From Neorhodopirellula lusitana (GTDB lineage Bacteria; Planctomycetota; Planctomycetia; Pirellulales; Pirellulaceae), in the NCBI RefSeq assembly GCF_900182915.1, contig NZ_FXUG01000016.1:62001-126000 (forward strand): a stretch of DNA of 64,000 nucleotides. Direction: 5' to 3'. Position numbers and translations under genes: made by a program. Below the pieces are notes generated by a model. It was not told the DNA's origin and searched no databases. It saw nothing but the letters and a program-made list of their open reading frames with translations. This document shows, piece by piece, positions 23,596 to 33,482 of this stretch (position 1 is its first letter; every line of letters starts with the position of its first letter).

Positions 23596-24677
23596 TGATG
23601 AATCACAAAAGTATGATTTCGTGTGGGGCGATGGCGTGGGTCTGTGCATGTCTGTTGAGCATGAGTGTCAGCGGTAGGGCGTCGGCTGGCGATTTTGAAT
23701 ACGAGTACGTTGGGAAGGCGGTCGAGTCGGAGGGGATGCACGTTTGGGGCTCTTCGCCCGTGATGGGGCCCGATGGGAAAGTTCACCTGTACGTCGCCCA
23801 GTGGCCGACCGATACCCGGCCCAATTTCAGTGGTTGGTACAAGGACTGCGAAATCGGGCATTATGTCGGGGACGGCCCCGAAGGCCCGTTTCAGTTCGTT
23901 CGTGTGGCGGTCGCCGATCAAAATGGCACCTTCAACTCACCGCACAACCCGACCATCAAGAAGATTGATGATCTCTATGTGCTGTGCTTCATCGTGAACG
24001 AAAACGAGAAGCTGAAGACTCAACGCATCGTGATGTATGTCGCTGATGATTTAAGTGATTCTTGGCGACCGGCCGCAGGTGCTGAAGCTGATGGCACGAT
24101 CTTGCGGAAGTCTACCGAACCGAGCGATTGGAATTACACCGGCCAATTGGGCGTTTCGAATCCATCGTTGGTCAAGTTCAACGGTAAGTATTTCCTGTAC
24201 GACAAGTCCGTCGTTAAGAAGAACCCTCAAGCGAAACGAGGGCGTTACGTTTACGGCGTGGCGGTATCGGACAAGCTGGAAGGCCCGTATGTCCATCACC
24301 CAACCCAGGTCACGCCCAGTGGCATGCAGCTGGAAGACGCCTATGCGTTCAGTACCGATGATACGGTCTACTTACTTAGCCGGGACTTCGTTGGCTCGAT
24401 GGGCTCAAACGGCGGTGGGCTATTGTGGAAGTCCGACGACGGATTTCTTTTTGATGGCAAGAAAACGACCCGTGCTTTTGAAGACCTAGAGCACTACGTT
24501 GGCAAGCCGTCGCTAAGCAAAGGGAAGGCTTACCGTGGAAAACTGGACGGTCACTTGGAACGTCCGCAGATACTTTTTGCTGATGGGAAGCCTGCGTTTC
24601 TCTATCTGGCAACAGGCGTGAACACCACGCCGGGATGTGGAAGTTGTTCGCACGTGTTTCGTATGAAGGCGAAGTAG
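23595..24677 (+). CDS. Five-bladed propeller glycoside hydrolase, GH43/GH117-like
   Basis: 360 residues with signal peptide (MNHKSMISCGAMAWVCACLLS, cleavage near ASA). The repeat pattern fits the five-bladed beta-propeller of clan F/J glycosidases: WGSSPVMGPDGKVHLYVAQW, NSPHNPTIKKIDDLYVLCF, VSNPSLVKFNGKYFLYDKS, LEDAYAFSTDDTVYLLSRD and HLERPQILFADGKPAFLYLA. Acidic residues in several blades could form the Asp/Asp/Glu triad, but the catalytic set was not mapped, so family GH43, GH117 or a related one cannot be separated. ATG 23595 overlaps the previous stop. A hairpin with T-run follows the gene. Confidence 0.75.
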   Translation: MMNHKSMISCGAMAWVCACLLSMSVSGRASAGDFEYEYVGKAVESEGMHVWGSSPVMGPDGKVHLYVAQWPTDTRPNFSGWYKDCEIGHYVGDGPEGPFQFVRVAVADQNGTFNSPHNPTIKKIDDLYVLCFIVNENEKLKTQRIVMYVADDLSDSWRPAAGAEADGTILRKSTEPSDWNYTGQLGVSNPSLVKFNGKYFLYDKSVVKKNPQAKRGRYVYGVAVSDKLEGPYVHHPTQVTPSGMQLEDAYAFSTDDTVYLLSRDFVGSMGSNGGGLLWKSDDGFLFDGKKTTRAFEDLEHYVGKPSLSKGKAYRGKLDGHLERPQILFADGKPAFLYLATGVNTTPGCGSCSHVFRMKAK

Positions 24678-24695
24678 TCCTTTCAATCCCAGGAC

Positions 24696-24724
24696 TCGTT
24701 CCAGCTGCGAAGGAACGATTTTAT
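24696..24724 (+). terminator. Possible Rho-independent terminator
   Basis: Arms TCGTTCC (24696-24702) and GGAACGA (24712-24718), then TTTTA. It lies 19 bases after the propeller gene. The short stem makes it moderate; it could split the cluster into two transcripts. Confidence 0.5.
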
Positions 24725-24809
24725 GTCCAAGTCGAATCCAGTCAATTGATAGATGCCAGAACGTAGCACTGGTGTTGGGTGAAACCGCTATCCAGCGGAA
24801 GGTAGAGAG

Positions 24810-27800
24810 ATGAAAAGTTTGAGTGCAGTGAGTTTGCCGAATTTGATCATGGGCTTGGCGAGTCTTTCCGTTTTGAGCCTGAATGGCTTTGCGGGAACTG
24901 GTATCGCAGGTCAGCAGAGTTTCGACAAAGGTTGGCGGTTCGTTCAGCGGGACGTGTCCGGCGGTGAGCAGGTCGATTTGGATGATTCGACTTGGCGAGT
25001 GCTGGATGTGCCACACGACTGGGCATTCGAGGCGGATTACTCGCGTGATGCGGCCCAACGTGACACCGGCGGTTACAAGCCGGGTGGGATAGGCTGGTAT
25101 CGCAAGCAGTTTGAAGTGCCAGCCGAGTGGCAGAACAAACGCGTGTCGATTCACTTCGACGGCGTTTATATGAATAGCGAAGTTTGGATCAACGGGCACC
25201 GTCTCGGGAAACGTCCCTATGGCTACATCCCGTTTCATTACGACCTGACCGAATACCTGCAACCGGGCGAGAACGTCGTGGCGGTACGGGTGGACAATAG
25301 CTTGGAGCCGTCCGCTCGCTGGTATCATGGTTGTGGGATTTATGCCCATGTGAATCTCCAGGCGACTGCCCCTATTCATGTCGCAAATGATGGTGTCCTC
25401 ATTCGCACGCCAAAGGTTGATAAGAAGCACGCTGCTGTCTCTGTCACCACTGAGTTGGTTAATCAGACCGAGCAACCTGCGAAGATGGCGTTGCGTACAC
25501 AGATCCTGGATCAGGAATCGGTGGTTGTCGCCGAAGTGCGCAAGAGCGTCTTGATTCCAGCGGGCGAGATCCAGACGGTGACCCAGGACTTGGCGATCAA
25601 GAATCCTGAATTGTGGAGTCCGGAAAGCCCAACGCTGTATCGAGTTCGAAGCACGCTGGCCAACGGTGAAGAGGTGGTGACTCGATTTGGAGTCCGCACG
25701 ATTCGCTGGGACACCGCGACTGGGTTCTGGATCAATGGTAAGAACACGAAGTTACTCGGCGTCGCTGATCATATGGAAGCCGGTCCGGTCGGGGCGGCGA
25801 TTCCGGATGAGCTGAATCGATGGAAGATTCAATTGCTGAAAGACATGGGGTGCAACGCAATCCGAGTGGCACACAACCCGCAAACGCCCGCCTTCTATGA
25901 CCTGTGCGACGAATTAGGCATGTTGGTGATGGATGAAATCTTTGATGGATGGAGCCGGAAAGCGAAGCAGGATTATGGCAAGCAAGCATTCAATGAGTGG
26001 TGGGAGCGTGACCTGCGCACGTGGCTGAAGGCAAACCGCAATCACCCATCCGTTGTGATTTGGAGCATGGGAAATGAAACGCACGGCAAGGTTGCGTCGA
26101 AACTGGTTGAAGTTTGCCATGAACTCGATCCCACGCGTTTAGTGACGTCGGGGCATTCCGGTTCGGAAGTGATGGACGTGTTGGGGGTCAACGGTGCGTC
26201 GGAAAGCCAACGCTTCTACCAGAAGCCGCCTCCAGAAAAGCCTTTCGTCGCAACCGAGGCACCGCATACGTGGCAAGTCCGTGGCTACTACCGCAGCCAG
26301 TCGTGGTTTCGAGACGGTGCCAACGCTCGGTCCGGCCCCTTCCCGTTGCCCGATTTGACTGAAAAAGAAATCTTCACTTACGACTGGATCGACCCGGCCA
26401 AACGTGAGCACCGCAAACAGATTTTTAACTCGTCTTACGACAACGCCATGGTTCGGATCACGGCTCGTAAAAACTGGGAACTGATGCGAGACCTGCCGTG
26501 GTACAGCGGCCATTTCCGCTGGACCGGTTTTGATTACCTCGGTGAAGCCGGCTACGTGCACGGTGGTTGGCCGTTCCGGGCCTTCATGGGCGGTGCCCTG
26601 GATTTGGCCGGTTTTAAGAAGGATTTGTTCTACTTCTATCAAAGCCAATGGACGACCAAGCCGATGGCTCACATCCTGCCGCACTGGACGCATCCCAAGA
26701 TGGCGGCTGGCACGGAAGTTCCGGTTTGGGTTTATTCCAATTGTGACGAAGTGGAACTGTTCCTAAACGGAAAGTCGCTCGGTAAAGATCAGCCCGGAAC
26801 GAAGTGGGATGAAATGCAGTGCGAATGGATGGTGCCTTGGACGCCCGGCAAGTTGGTTGCGATCGGCTATCAAGACGGTGTTGAGGTGATTCGCGATACA
26901 CAACAAACTGCGGCCGAGCCCGCGCAACTGCGTCTGGCCGCAACCGGCGATCTGAATCCGATCGTCACCGTTGAACAGGTCGACGAAAAGGGCGTCATGA
27001 ACCCCTATGCTGAAAACCGGATTCACTATCACGTCGACGGCCCCGCGAGAATTCTGTCGCTTGAAAGTGGCAATCCGGTCAACACGGAAAACAACTATGG
27101 TCAACCTTCCCGCGAGGCGTTCTTTGGGAAATCGCGTTGCTTCCTTGGTCTGACCGCGTCATCCAAGGCGGAGTCCGCTAGTGATCTGGCGGTGGTTGCT
27201 GGAGCGATCCTTGGCGATAAGAACTTGATGACGTCTCACTCGATCAGTATCGATGTGCAGTCGATCGCGATTCAGGGCGAGACTTCTGGCGACGATTTTC
27301 AGGTCCGGTATTCCGTTGACGGATCGGATCCAAGCCTCCAGTACGAGGGATCGTTTAAAGTCAAAGACGATACGTTGGTCAGAGCTACGGTTTCTCGCGG
27401 AGACGAATTGCTGTTTGAAATGCAGGAACGTTTCGGACCCGGCCAAGGTCTTTACTGGGGCAGTCCTCAGGACGAGTCGGAGGAAGTGGCCAAATCAAAC
27501 GGCGATCAAGCCGAGGATGCTGTCTTCCAGAATGCTCGCGTCGTGACGAAGGGCACTGGTTTCCATGGCAAAGGGTTCCTTGACTTTGGTTCCAAAGCCA
27601 ACGCGTTCGTTGAGTGGTATCAAGAAAATGATGGCGACGATTACGAGGGAAGCATCTCGATTCGTTACAGCTGCAAGGCAAGCAAAGGCGGCGGACGAAC
27701 GATGAAGTTGCTGCACAATGGCAAAGTCATCAAGGCGAATTTGTTCTTCCCCAACACCGCAACTTGGGGCCGAGATTGGAAAACCGTTCAAGTCAAAGTT

Positions 27801-27884
27801 CCGTTCGTTCGTGGTGGCAACACACTTCGCTTGGCGACCTTGACCGGTGGTGGTCCCTATATCGATGAGCTGATTGTTCAATAA
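24810..27884 (+). CDS. GH2 glycosidase with C-terminal carbohydrate-binding modules
   Basis: 1024 residues with signal peptide. Sugar-binding domain: WRVLDVPHDWAFEADYS, then GIGWYRKQFEVP and HFDGVYMNSEVWINGHRLG. Catalytic barrel: LGVADHMEAGPVGAA, acid/base Glu in VVIWSMGNETHGK (about 421) and a candidate nucleophile Glu in FVATEAPHTWQ (about 481). A DUF4982-like domain follows (VPVWVYSNCDEVELFLNGKS), then a chitobiase-like CHB_HEX_C segment (VRYSVDGSDPS) and a CBM6/35-like end (KGTGFHGKGFLDFGSKANAF). It differs from the LacZ-type protein at 17824 and probably cleaves another beta-linkage, such as beta-galactoside in a polymer. Signal peptide and CBM indicate extracytoplasmic action on polymer. 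Confidence 0.9.
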   Translation: MKSLSAVSLPNLIMGLASLSVLSLNGFAGTGIAGQQSFDKGWRFVQRDVSGGEQVDLDDSTWRVLDVPHDWAFEADYSRDAAQRDTGGYKPGGIGWYRKQFEVPAEWQNKRVSIHFDGVYMNSEVWINGHRLGKRPYGYIPFHYDLTEYLQPGENVVAVRVDNSLEPSARWYHGCGIYAHVNLQATAPIHVANDGVLIRTPKVDKKHAAVSVTTELVNQTEQPAKMALRTQILDQESVVVAEVRKSVLIPAGEIQTVTQDLAIKNPELWSPESPTLYRVRSTLANGEEVVTRFGVRTIRWDTATGFWINGKNTKLLGVADHMEAGPVGAAIPDELNRWKIQLLKDMGCNAIRVAHNPQTPAFYDLCDELGMLVMDEIFDGWSRKAKQDYGKQAFNEWWERDLRTWLKANRNHPSVVIWSMGNETHGKVASKLVEVCHELDPTRLVTSGHSGSEVMDVLGVNGASESQRFYQKPPPEKPFVATEAPHTWQVRGYYRSQSWFRDGANARSGPFPLPDLTEKEIFTYDWIDPAKREHRKQIFNSSYDNAMVRITARKNWELMRDLPWYSGHFRWTGFDYLGEAGYVHGGWPFRAFMGGALDLAGFKKDLFYFYQSQWTTKPMAHILPHWTHPKMAAGTEVPVWVYSNCDEVELFLNGKSLGKDQPGTKWDEMQCEWMVPWTPGKLVAIGYQDGVEVIRDTQQTAAEPAQLRLAATGDLNPIVTVEQVDEKGVMNPYAENRIHYHVDGPARILSLESGNPVNTENNYGQPSREAFFGKSRCFLGLTASSKAESASDLAVVAGAILGDKNLMTSHSISIDVQSIAIQGETSGDDFQVRYSVDGSDPSLQYEGSFKVKDDTLVRATVSRGDELLFEMQERFGPGQGLYWGSPQDESEEVAKSNGDQAEDAVFQNARVVTKGTGFHGKGFLDFGSKANAFVEWYQENDGDDYEGSISIRYSCKASKGGGRTMKLLHNGKVIKANLFFPNTATWGRDWKTVQVKVPFVRGGNTLRLATLTGGGPYIDELIVQ

Positions 27885-27928
27885 TCGAGTGACGACTTTA
27901 CGTTCAAACAACATAGAAAGAGATCTTG

Positions 27929-28888
27929 ATGAAAAACAATTGCACGATGATGTGTCTGTTCGTCACCGTTTCCATGGCGTTGTCTGTAGGCGTTGGCAAG
28001 GTGGCAAACGCGGATGATCCCCAACAGCCTAAGCCGACGTTCGAGAACGTTTCTTATGGCGAGCATCGCAAGCAGAAACTGCATTTCTGGCAAGTTGAAT
28101 CGGAGTCACCGACTCCGTTGGTGTTCTACATTCATGGTGGTGGATGGCGAGGTGGGGATCCACAAGACAAAAACCTGATGAACATGCTGCCTTCGATTTT
28201 GAAGGCGGGGATTTCAGTGGTGTCGGTTCAGTACCGATACATCAAGGATGCGGAGGCCCAAGGCATCATGCCGCCCGTGAAGGCACCGATGGAAGATGCC
28301 GCCCGTGCGTTGCAGTTCGTGCGGAGCAAGGCATCGCAGTGGAACATTGATCCCGAACGCATCGGGGCTTGTGGTGGTTCAGCGGGCGGGTGTACCAGTT
28401 TGTGGTTGGCTTTCCATGACGACCTGGCCGACCCGGAAAGCGAGGATCCGATCGCACGCCAATCGACTCGTCTTTTCTGTTCGGCAACCATTCGGCCACA
28501 AACATCTTTGGATCCAAAGCAGATGAAGGAGTGGACGCCGAACAGTAAGTACGGCAGCCACGCGTTCGGCATCTACAAGCCCGGTGAACCGAAGTCGCAA
28601 CTCGACTTCCCTGCGTTCCTTGCAAGACGAGATGAGATCCTCGATTGGATCAATGCCTATTCGCCTTACGCGTTGGTGACCAGCGACGATCCGCCGACGT
28701 ACATGTTCTATAGCAACAAGCCAGCGATCGGTAAGAAGCAGGGTGACCCGACTCATACTGCGAACTTTGGCGTCAAGTTGCAGGAACGACTGAATGCCGT
28801 CGGCGTTGAGTCCGAACTGTTTTACCCCGGTGCTCCCGATGCCAAACACAAGACGGTCCAGGCCTATCTGATTGATCGACTGAAGTAG
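27929..28888 (+). CDS. Alpha/beta hydrolase esterase (BD-FAE / lipase_3-like)
   Basis: 319 residues with signal peptide ending near ANA. Oxyanion-hole motif FYIHGGGWRGGDP is followed by nucleophile elbow GACGGSAGGC (Ser about 151), and a C-terminal His in APDAKHKTV completes the likely triad. The hormone-sensitive-lipase-like/esterase fold suits removal of acyl groups from polysaccharide. ATG 27929 is preferred over TTG 27926 and is preceded by AGAAAGAGAT. It is 44 bases after the GH2 gene, so transcription together is likely. Acetyl or feruloyl specificity is not determined. Confidence 0.83.
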   Translation: MKNNCTMMCLFVTVSMALSVGVGKVANADDPQQPKPTFENVSYGEHRKQKLHFWQVESESPTPLVFYIHGGGWRGGDPQDKNLMNMLPSILKAGISVVSVQYRYIKDAEAQGIMPPVKAPMEDAARALQFVRSKASQWNIDPERIGACGGSAGGCTSLWLAFHDDLADPESEDPIARQSTRLFCSATIRPQTSLDPKQMKEWTPNSKYGSHAFGIYKPGEPKSQLDFPAFLARRDEILDWINAYSPYALVTSDDPPTYMFYSNKPAIGKKQGDPTHTANFGVKLQERLNAVGVESELFYPGAPDAKHKTVQAYLIDRLK

Positions 28889-29561
28889 ACCGGTCAGCCT
28901 GGCCGCTGGGTTTTTAACTTTGACGCACCCTGGCTCGTTATCCAGTCAGGGCAGAGGGCTAATGTTGTCCGCTCGCCCTCTCGCAATTTCTTGGACGCTC
29001 ATCCGCCCTAATTTGAATCGCGAAACGCCAAGTTGTTTCGCTGGTTGCTGCAAAGTAATCCGTCGGGAAAATGCGGTCGGAGCTGAAGTGGGGCTATCGA
29101 ACGGACGGGGCTCGCTCGCTGAATTTCCCATTGCCGCAACTTTGCGTATCCTGCCCAGTCGTCGGTAGCCACTTGCTGATGATCGAGATTATTGGACCAG
29201 GTTTTCAGGCCGTTCAGACTGGTTTGGCCATTCAAACCAAGTGCAGACGACCCGATCCGATTCTCTCAAAGCCACCGGGAAACCTTGTGTTTCGATTTCG
29301 CTAATCGGGGGAAAGTGCTCAAAATTCACCAAACTTTTTGGGATTCCTTGTCCACTTCGTCCACCTGTGGCACTTCCTATACGTGTCTTATTCCCGAATG
29401 CGACACGCTTCCGCTACGGACCTGATCCAAAGATCGTCGTCTGCTAGTTAGGGAAATTCTGGGTGAAACCCAGGCATATCTGGCATCCAACAGTTCGCCA
29501 GATTTAGGTCCTTGGAAGTGTTCTCGCAATTTCGAATTTCTGCGTAAACGAAAAGAGGAAC
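28889..29561. other. Intergenic region upstream of DUF1559 copy 2
   Basis: 673 bases without supported gene. Short frames are low in coding character. AGAGGA at the end serves the DUF1559 start at 29562. A promoter is expected here but none was identified. Confidence 0.5.
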
Positions 29562-30830
29562 ATGATGGAAATGAAACGAATTTCAGAGTTGCGAAATGGA
29601 TCAGCGAAAGGTTTCACGCTGGTCGAATTGCTTGTTGTCATCGCTATTATCGGTGTGCTTGTCGGTTTGTTATTACCCGCCGTGCAAGCCGCACGTGAAG
29701 CGGCTCGCCGAATGAGCTGCAGTAACAATTTCAAACAAATCGGCCTGGGACTCCATAACTACCATTCGGCGTACAAGCAAATTCCGATGCAAAGTGGCGG
29801 CACGGCAGAACTGGATGGCGTTTGGGCGCCTAGCCCGATGGTGACGAAGGCAGAAGATGCGCCGTTTGCCAATAACTATTTTGAACTAAGCTGGTTGGTG
29901 GGGATGACTCCCTTTATCGAACAGCAGGCATTGTGGGAACAAATCAGCAATCCGCTATTGGTACCCGGCCAAACGACCTACAGTTTCCCTCCGATGGGAC
30001 CGTATCCACGTCGCAGTTTGACTGATCAGAACAAGGCAAATTATCCGCCTTGGATGACGAACATTCCAACTTTCCGTTGCCCCAGTGACCCAGGGAACGG
30101 TCTCCCTAGTCAGGGCCGAACTAACTACGCCTGCTGCGTTGGGGATTCAATCTCTGGGCAGTTGAACTCAGCCCTCGACAACGCCGGCAAGCCAAGCACC
30201 AATATGTGGGTCGTGGACATTGGCCGATTCGGTCCACGTGGCGTATTTAAAGCACGAAGCAAGATGGGATTTCGAGATATCCTGGATGGTTTGTCCAATA
30301 CCATCTGTGCCGGAGAAATGCTTACTGACCTTGGTGACAATGACATTCGAACGACCGGCGTCGGTCACAAGAACAGCTATTCCCCAGCAGTTTCATACGC
30401 GACCGGTGCTTTGCTATGCAGTCGGGCGGTCGATCCGGCCAGGCCACAATTTTGGGCTGACACCCTTCCTTCCGATTTGGAATTCAGTGGCGGAGCAGAA
30501 GATCGTCGGGGCGGAAAGTGGGCACTCGGGCGACCTTGGTTCACCAGTATGACGACTATTTTGCCACCCAACCGCGAAGTGTGTTTGCACTGGCGATATA
30601 CCGACGATTGCATCGTGCCACCATCTAGCCGGCACCAAGGCGGTGTCCATGTGTTGATGGCGGACGGAGCGGTGAAGTTCCTTACTGATTCGATTGATTC
30701 AGGAGATCTGAATAGTGCTCAGGTTGGGAAGGACGGTTCACACTTGAAACCAGGCAAGCCTAGCCCGTTTGGTTTGTGGGGAGCACTCGGAACGCGTGCT
30801 TCGAAGGAAATCATCGATGCCGAATTCTAA
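29562..30830 (+). CDS. DUF1559 pseudopilin-like protein (copy 2)
   Basis: 422 residues. Prepilin signal [20 protein letters not shown] is followed by the same RMSCSNNFKQIGLGLHNYHS module as copy 1, then FRCPSDPGNGL, FRDILDGLSNTICAGEM, HQGGVHVLMADGAVKF and WGALGTRASKEIID. AGAGGAAC precedes ATG. It lies within the glycan-degradation cluster, followed 40 bases later by a small lipoprotein gene. Shared residues with copy 1 are coded by different synonymous codons, so the duplication is old. The role is unknown; pilin-like filaments or surface anchoring are guesses. Confidence 0.9.
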   Translation: MMEMKRISELRNGSAKGFTLVELLVVIAIIGVLVGLLLPAVQAAREAARRMSCSNNFKQIGLGLHNYHSAYKQIPMQSGGTAELDGVWAPSPMVTKAEDAPFANNYFELSWLVGMTPFIEQQALWEQISNPLLVPGQTTYSFPPMGPYPRRSLTDQNKANYPPWMTNIPTFRCPSDPGNGLPSQGRTNYACCVGDSISGQLNSALDNAGKPSTNMWVVDIGRFGPRGVFKARSKMGFRDILDGLSNTICAGEMLTDLGDNDIRTTGVGHKNSYSPAVSYATGALLCSRAVDPARPQFWADTLPSDLEFSGGAEDRRGGKWALGRPWFTSMTTILPPNREVCLHWRYTDDCIVPPSSRHQGGVHVLMADGAVKFLTDSIDSGDLNSAQVGKDGSHLKPGKPSPFGLWGALGTRASKEIIDAEF

Positions 30831-30870
30831 GCCTGCTACCATTCACACCCTAACGAGGAATTTTTGGAAT

Positions 30871-31074
30871 ATGAAAAGTCAAGTTGTACGACTTGTTGGA
30901 CGAACTGGCTCGCTTGCTGTGCTGTTATCGGCTGTGGCGTTGACCACGGTCGCTTGCGTCGGATGCGGTGACTCGTCGCCGGAACTTAGTTCGACGAACG
31001 ACGAGCTGGAGGCCTTCTTGGAAGAGCATCCCGGCGGACTGTCTGAAGATGTCGTCATCGAAGGTCAGGAATGA
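30871..31074 (+). CDS. Small lipoprotein
   Basis: 67 residues from ATG 30871, preceded by ACGAGGAA. Basic start MKSQVVRLVGRTGS, hydrophobic helix, and lipobox-like sequence ACVGC (Cys at about 32) leave a mature acidic peptide with NDELEAFLEEHPGGLSEDV. It is downstream of DUF1559 copy 2, mirroring the lipoprotein upstream of copy 1. The two lipoproteins share little primary sequence beyond lipobox and acidity. Real gene likely; function unknown. Confidence 0.66.
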   Translation: MKSQVVRLVGRTGSLAVLLSAVALTTVACVGCGDSSPELSSTNDELEAFLEEHPGGLSEDVVIEGQE

Positions 31075-31167
31075 TTGACCTTGTCTAATCTGTTCGCCAA
31101 TCGCTGGTTCGTGATTCCAACTTCGGTTGGTTGAGTCGATCCAGCGTCGAGCGTTCCCATCTTTATT

Positions 31168-31206
31168 CGCCCGGCATGCTCTGTTTTTTGCGAGCATGTG
31201 CGGGCG
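31168..31206 (+). terminator. Imperfect hairpin with T-rich loop between lipoprotein and esterase genes
   Basis: Arms CGCCCGGCATGCTC (31168-31181) and GAGCATGTGCGGGCG (31192-31206) pair imperfectly across a T-rich loop. No T-run follows, so it may attenuate or only slow transcription. Confidence 0.35.
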
Positions 31207-31260
31207 ATTCTTACTGGCACATGGATCGTCTCCGTTACCCGCCCTAACTGGATTGCATTG

Positions 31261-32118
31261 ATGCATCGTTTTTGGATTCTGGCTCTACCCACTTTTCTGT
31301 TTGCCGCCCTGTCTGTCGTACCGCTTGTGGCCCAAGATGCTGGCAAGCAAGCAACGGAGTACAGGACCGAAGCGGACGTTTTGTATCGGTCCGGTGACGA
31401 CCTGACTGAGGCGATGGAAAAAAGATGCCGGTTGGATTTGTATCATCCCGTTAATCAGAAAGACTTTGCCACTGTGGTCTGGTTCCACGGCGGTGGTTTG
31501 ACCGGCGGGAATAAGTTCATTCCAGATGGCTTGAAAGACCAAGGTATCGCCGTTGCGGCAGTGAACTATCGGCTCAGTCCATCGGTAAAGTCGCCTGCGT
31601 ATGTCGAGGATGCCGCGGCGGCAGTCGCTTGGACCATTAAGAACATCGAATCACGTGGTGGATCACGCGAACGAGTTTTTGTCGCCGGCCATTCGGCGGG
31701 CGGCTATTTGACCAGCATGGTTGGTTTGGATCGAAGTTATTTGGCGGCTCACGATTTGAATGCGGATGATATCGCTGGTCTGATTCCTTTCAGCGGCCAC
31801 ACGATCACGCACTTCACCGTTCGCAAAGAGCAAGGCATCGACGGCAAGCAACCGGTCGTCGACAAGATGGCCCCACTGTTTCACGTTCGTGCGGACGCCG
31901 CGCCGATCCTGTTGATTACCGGTGATCGCGAGATGGAGATCTTGGGGCGATACGAAGAGAACGCATACTTTTGGCGAATGCTCAAGGTGGCGGGGGACGA
32001 AGACGTCGAGTTGTACGAGCTGGATGGCTACGCGCACAGTCCGATGGCGGGCCCGGCACATCCATTGATGCTGAACTTCATCCGCAAGATTGTCAGTGAC
32101 CAGTCTGAACGAAAATGA
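31261..32118 (+). CDS. Alpha/beta hydrolase, secreted esterase
   Basis: 285 residues; signal peptide MHRFWILALPTFLFAALS with cleavage near VAQ. Motifs: VWFHGGGLTGGNK (oxyanion hole), VFVAGHSAGGYL (nucleophile Ser about 145), LLITGDREMEILG (acid region) and LDGYAHSPM (His). This is the BD-FAE-like/carboxylesterase class. The frame is open to 31198 but that extension is not signal-like, so ATG 31261 is chosen. It is distinct from the esterase at 27929 (different elbow sequence). It probably removes acyl groups from the same polymer as the cluster's hydrolases (inference). Confidence 0.83.
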   Translation: MHRFWILALPTFLFAALSVVPLVAQDAGKQATEYRTEADVLYRSGDDLTEAMEKRCRLDLYHPVNQKDFATVVWFHGGGLTGGNKFIPDGLKDQGIAVAAVNYRLSPSVKSPAYVEDAAAAVAWTIKNIESRGGSRERVFVAGHSAGGYLTSMVGLDRSYLAAHDLNADDIAGLIPFSGHTITHFTVRKEQGIDGKQPVVDKMAPLFHVRADAAPILLITGDREMEILGRYEENAYFWRMLKVAGDEDVELYELDGYAHSPMAGPAHPLMLNFIRKIVSDQSERK

Positions 32119-32183
32119 ATTAGCGAGAACATTGGCGGTCCGGTGGGTTGGCCCACCGCGTTTGGGAATCATGTCGAATTATC

Positions 32184-32188
32184 AGGAG
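32184..32188 (+). promoter_or_regulatory. Ribosome-binding site supporting a GTG start
   Basis: AGGAG lies 7 bases before GTG 32196. It sits too close to, and downstream of, ATG 32148, so the GTG is preferred for the DUF4038 gene. Confidence 0.65.
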
Positions 32189-32195
32189 ACCATTT

Positions 32196-33482
32196 GTGTT
32201 GCGAATCAAATTGGCGGTTGTTTTTTTAGTGCTCTGCAGCGCGGGGCGCGGCTTGGCCGTCGAGTATCCGCTACGTGTCAGTGACAACCAACGTTTCTTG
32301 GTTGATTCGTCAGGCACACCGTTTTTTTGGCAGGCGGACACTTGCTGGCGTTTATTTCAGGGCGTCACCCGAGAGGATGTGACGAAGTACCTGGATGACC
32401 GTCAGGCAAAGGGGTACAACGCGATCATGGCCAGTGCCTTGTTCAGTGGTGAAGATGTCCACGGCGAAAGGCCCTTCACGGGCATTTGGGGCAGTACGCC
32501 CAACGAAGCCTATTGGCGACATGTGGATTGGGTTGTTCAAGAGATCGAGCGGCGCGAGATGGCGATCGGTTTTCTGCCGACGTGGACGCGTCCGAGGCCG
32601 CTTGGGCATTACGATCCAGCCGACGTGATCGCGTACGGCAAATTTGTCGGTCAGCGGTACGGAAAATACAAAAACCTCGTCTGGATTCTGGGCGGAGACG
32701 TGGACGCTCGTAAGATTAACGTCGAAGACACCCGCCGGTTTGCCAATGCGATCGAATCGGGCCAAGGTGGGCACACTCGGTTGATGACTTTGCATGATTC
32801 CGATGAAGCCGACGGCAGCGAGTTTTTGTCGGGGGAACCGTGGCTGGATCTCTATGCACAACACAACGACACGTCGGGTAAGCGTGTGCTAGCCGATCAT
32901 CAACTCTCGCCGACTAAGCCGGTTCTGAACCTGGAGCCACGGTATGAAGAGTTGTTCGTCGGTCGTCATGATGACGCTATCCGGCGCGACAATATCCGTT
33001 GCGTCTTCAGTGGTGGATTGGCGGGGCTAGTCTATGGGGCCGATCCCATCTGGAACCTTGGGCAGGATGGTTGGAACTTTGCCGCGAAGTTTTGGAAAGA
33101 GCATCTCGAACTGCCGGGGGCGAAACAATCGACCTATATCCGCACGTTGATGGAACAATGGCGATGGTACGAGTGCAGTCCACATGTCTTGGACAGCCAG
33201 GTGACAGAGGGGCCAGCTTACGTGCCCGCGTTATTGGCAAATAGCAAACAGTATGCCCTGGTCTATTACGCGGAGAATAAGGATGGGCAATCCCTGACCA
33301 TTAAGCTGGATGTCTTCGAGCCCGCCACGGTGCAAGCGGTCTGGTTTGACGCGACCGATGGAACCTATCGAAGTGGCGGTAGCTACCCCAACACAGGAAC
33401 GCGGTCACTCACTGTTCCGGGCCCCAACAGTCGGGGAGCTTACGACTGGATCCTCTGCCTCGGCCGGAAACCCACAACATAG
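32196..33482 (+). CDS. Apiosidase-like (DUF4038 / GH140-like) secreted hydrolase
   Basis: 428 residues from GTG 32196, chosen for its AGGAG and because MLRIKLAVVFLVLCSAGRG gives a signal peptide. The DUF4038 barrel is visible in FLVDSSGTPFFWQADTCWRLF, YLDDRQAKGYNAIMASALF, NLVWILGGDVDARK and PVLNLEPRYE. The C-terminal Collagen-bind_2-like sandwich includes YALVYYAENKDGQSLTIKLD. DUF4038 includes GH140 apiosidases, but other sugars are handled in this broad family, so apiose specificity is not claimed. The gene is the last of the same-strand block, 77 bases after the esterase. Confidence 0.82.
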   Translation: MLRIKLAVVFLVLCSAGRGLAVEYPLRVSDNQRFLVDSSGTPFFWQADTCWRLFQGVTREDVTKYLDDRQAKGYNAIMASALFSGEDVHGERPFTGIWGSTPNEAYWRHVDWVVQEIERREMAIGFLPTWTRPRPLGHYDPADVIAYGKFVGQRYGKYKNLVWILGGDVDARKINVEDTRRFANAIESGQGGHTRLMTLHDSDEADGSEFLSGEPWLDLYAQHNDTSGKRVLADHQLSPTKPVLNLEPRYEELFVGRHDDAIRRDNIRCVFSGGLAGLVYGADPIWNLGQDGWNFAAKFWKEHLELPGAKQSTYIRTLMEQWRWYECSPHVLDSQVTEGPAYVPALLANSKQYALVYYAENKDGQSLTIKLDVFEPATVQAVWFDATDGTYRSGGSYPNTGTRSLTVPGPNSRGAYDWILCLGRKPTT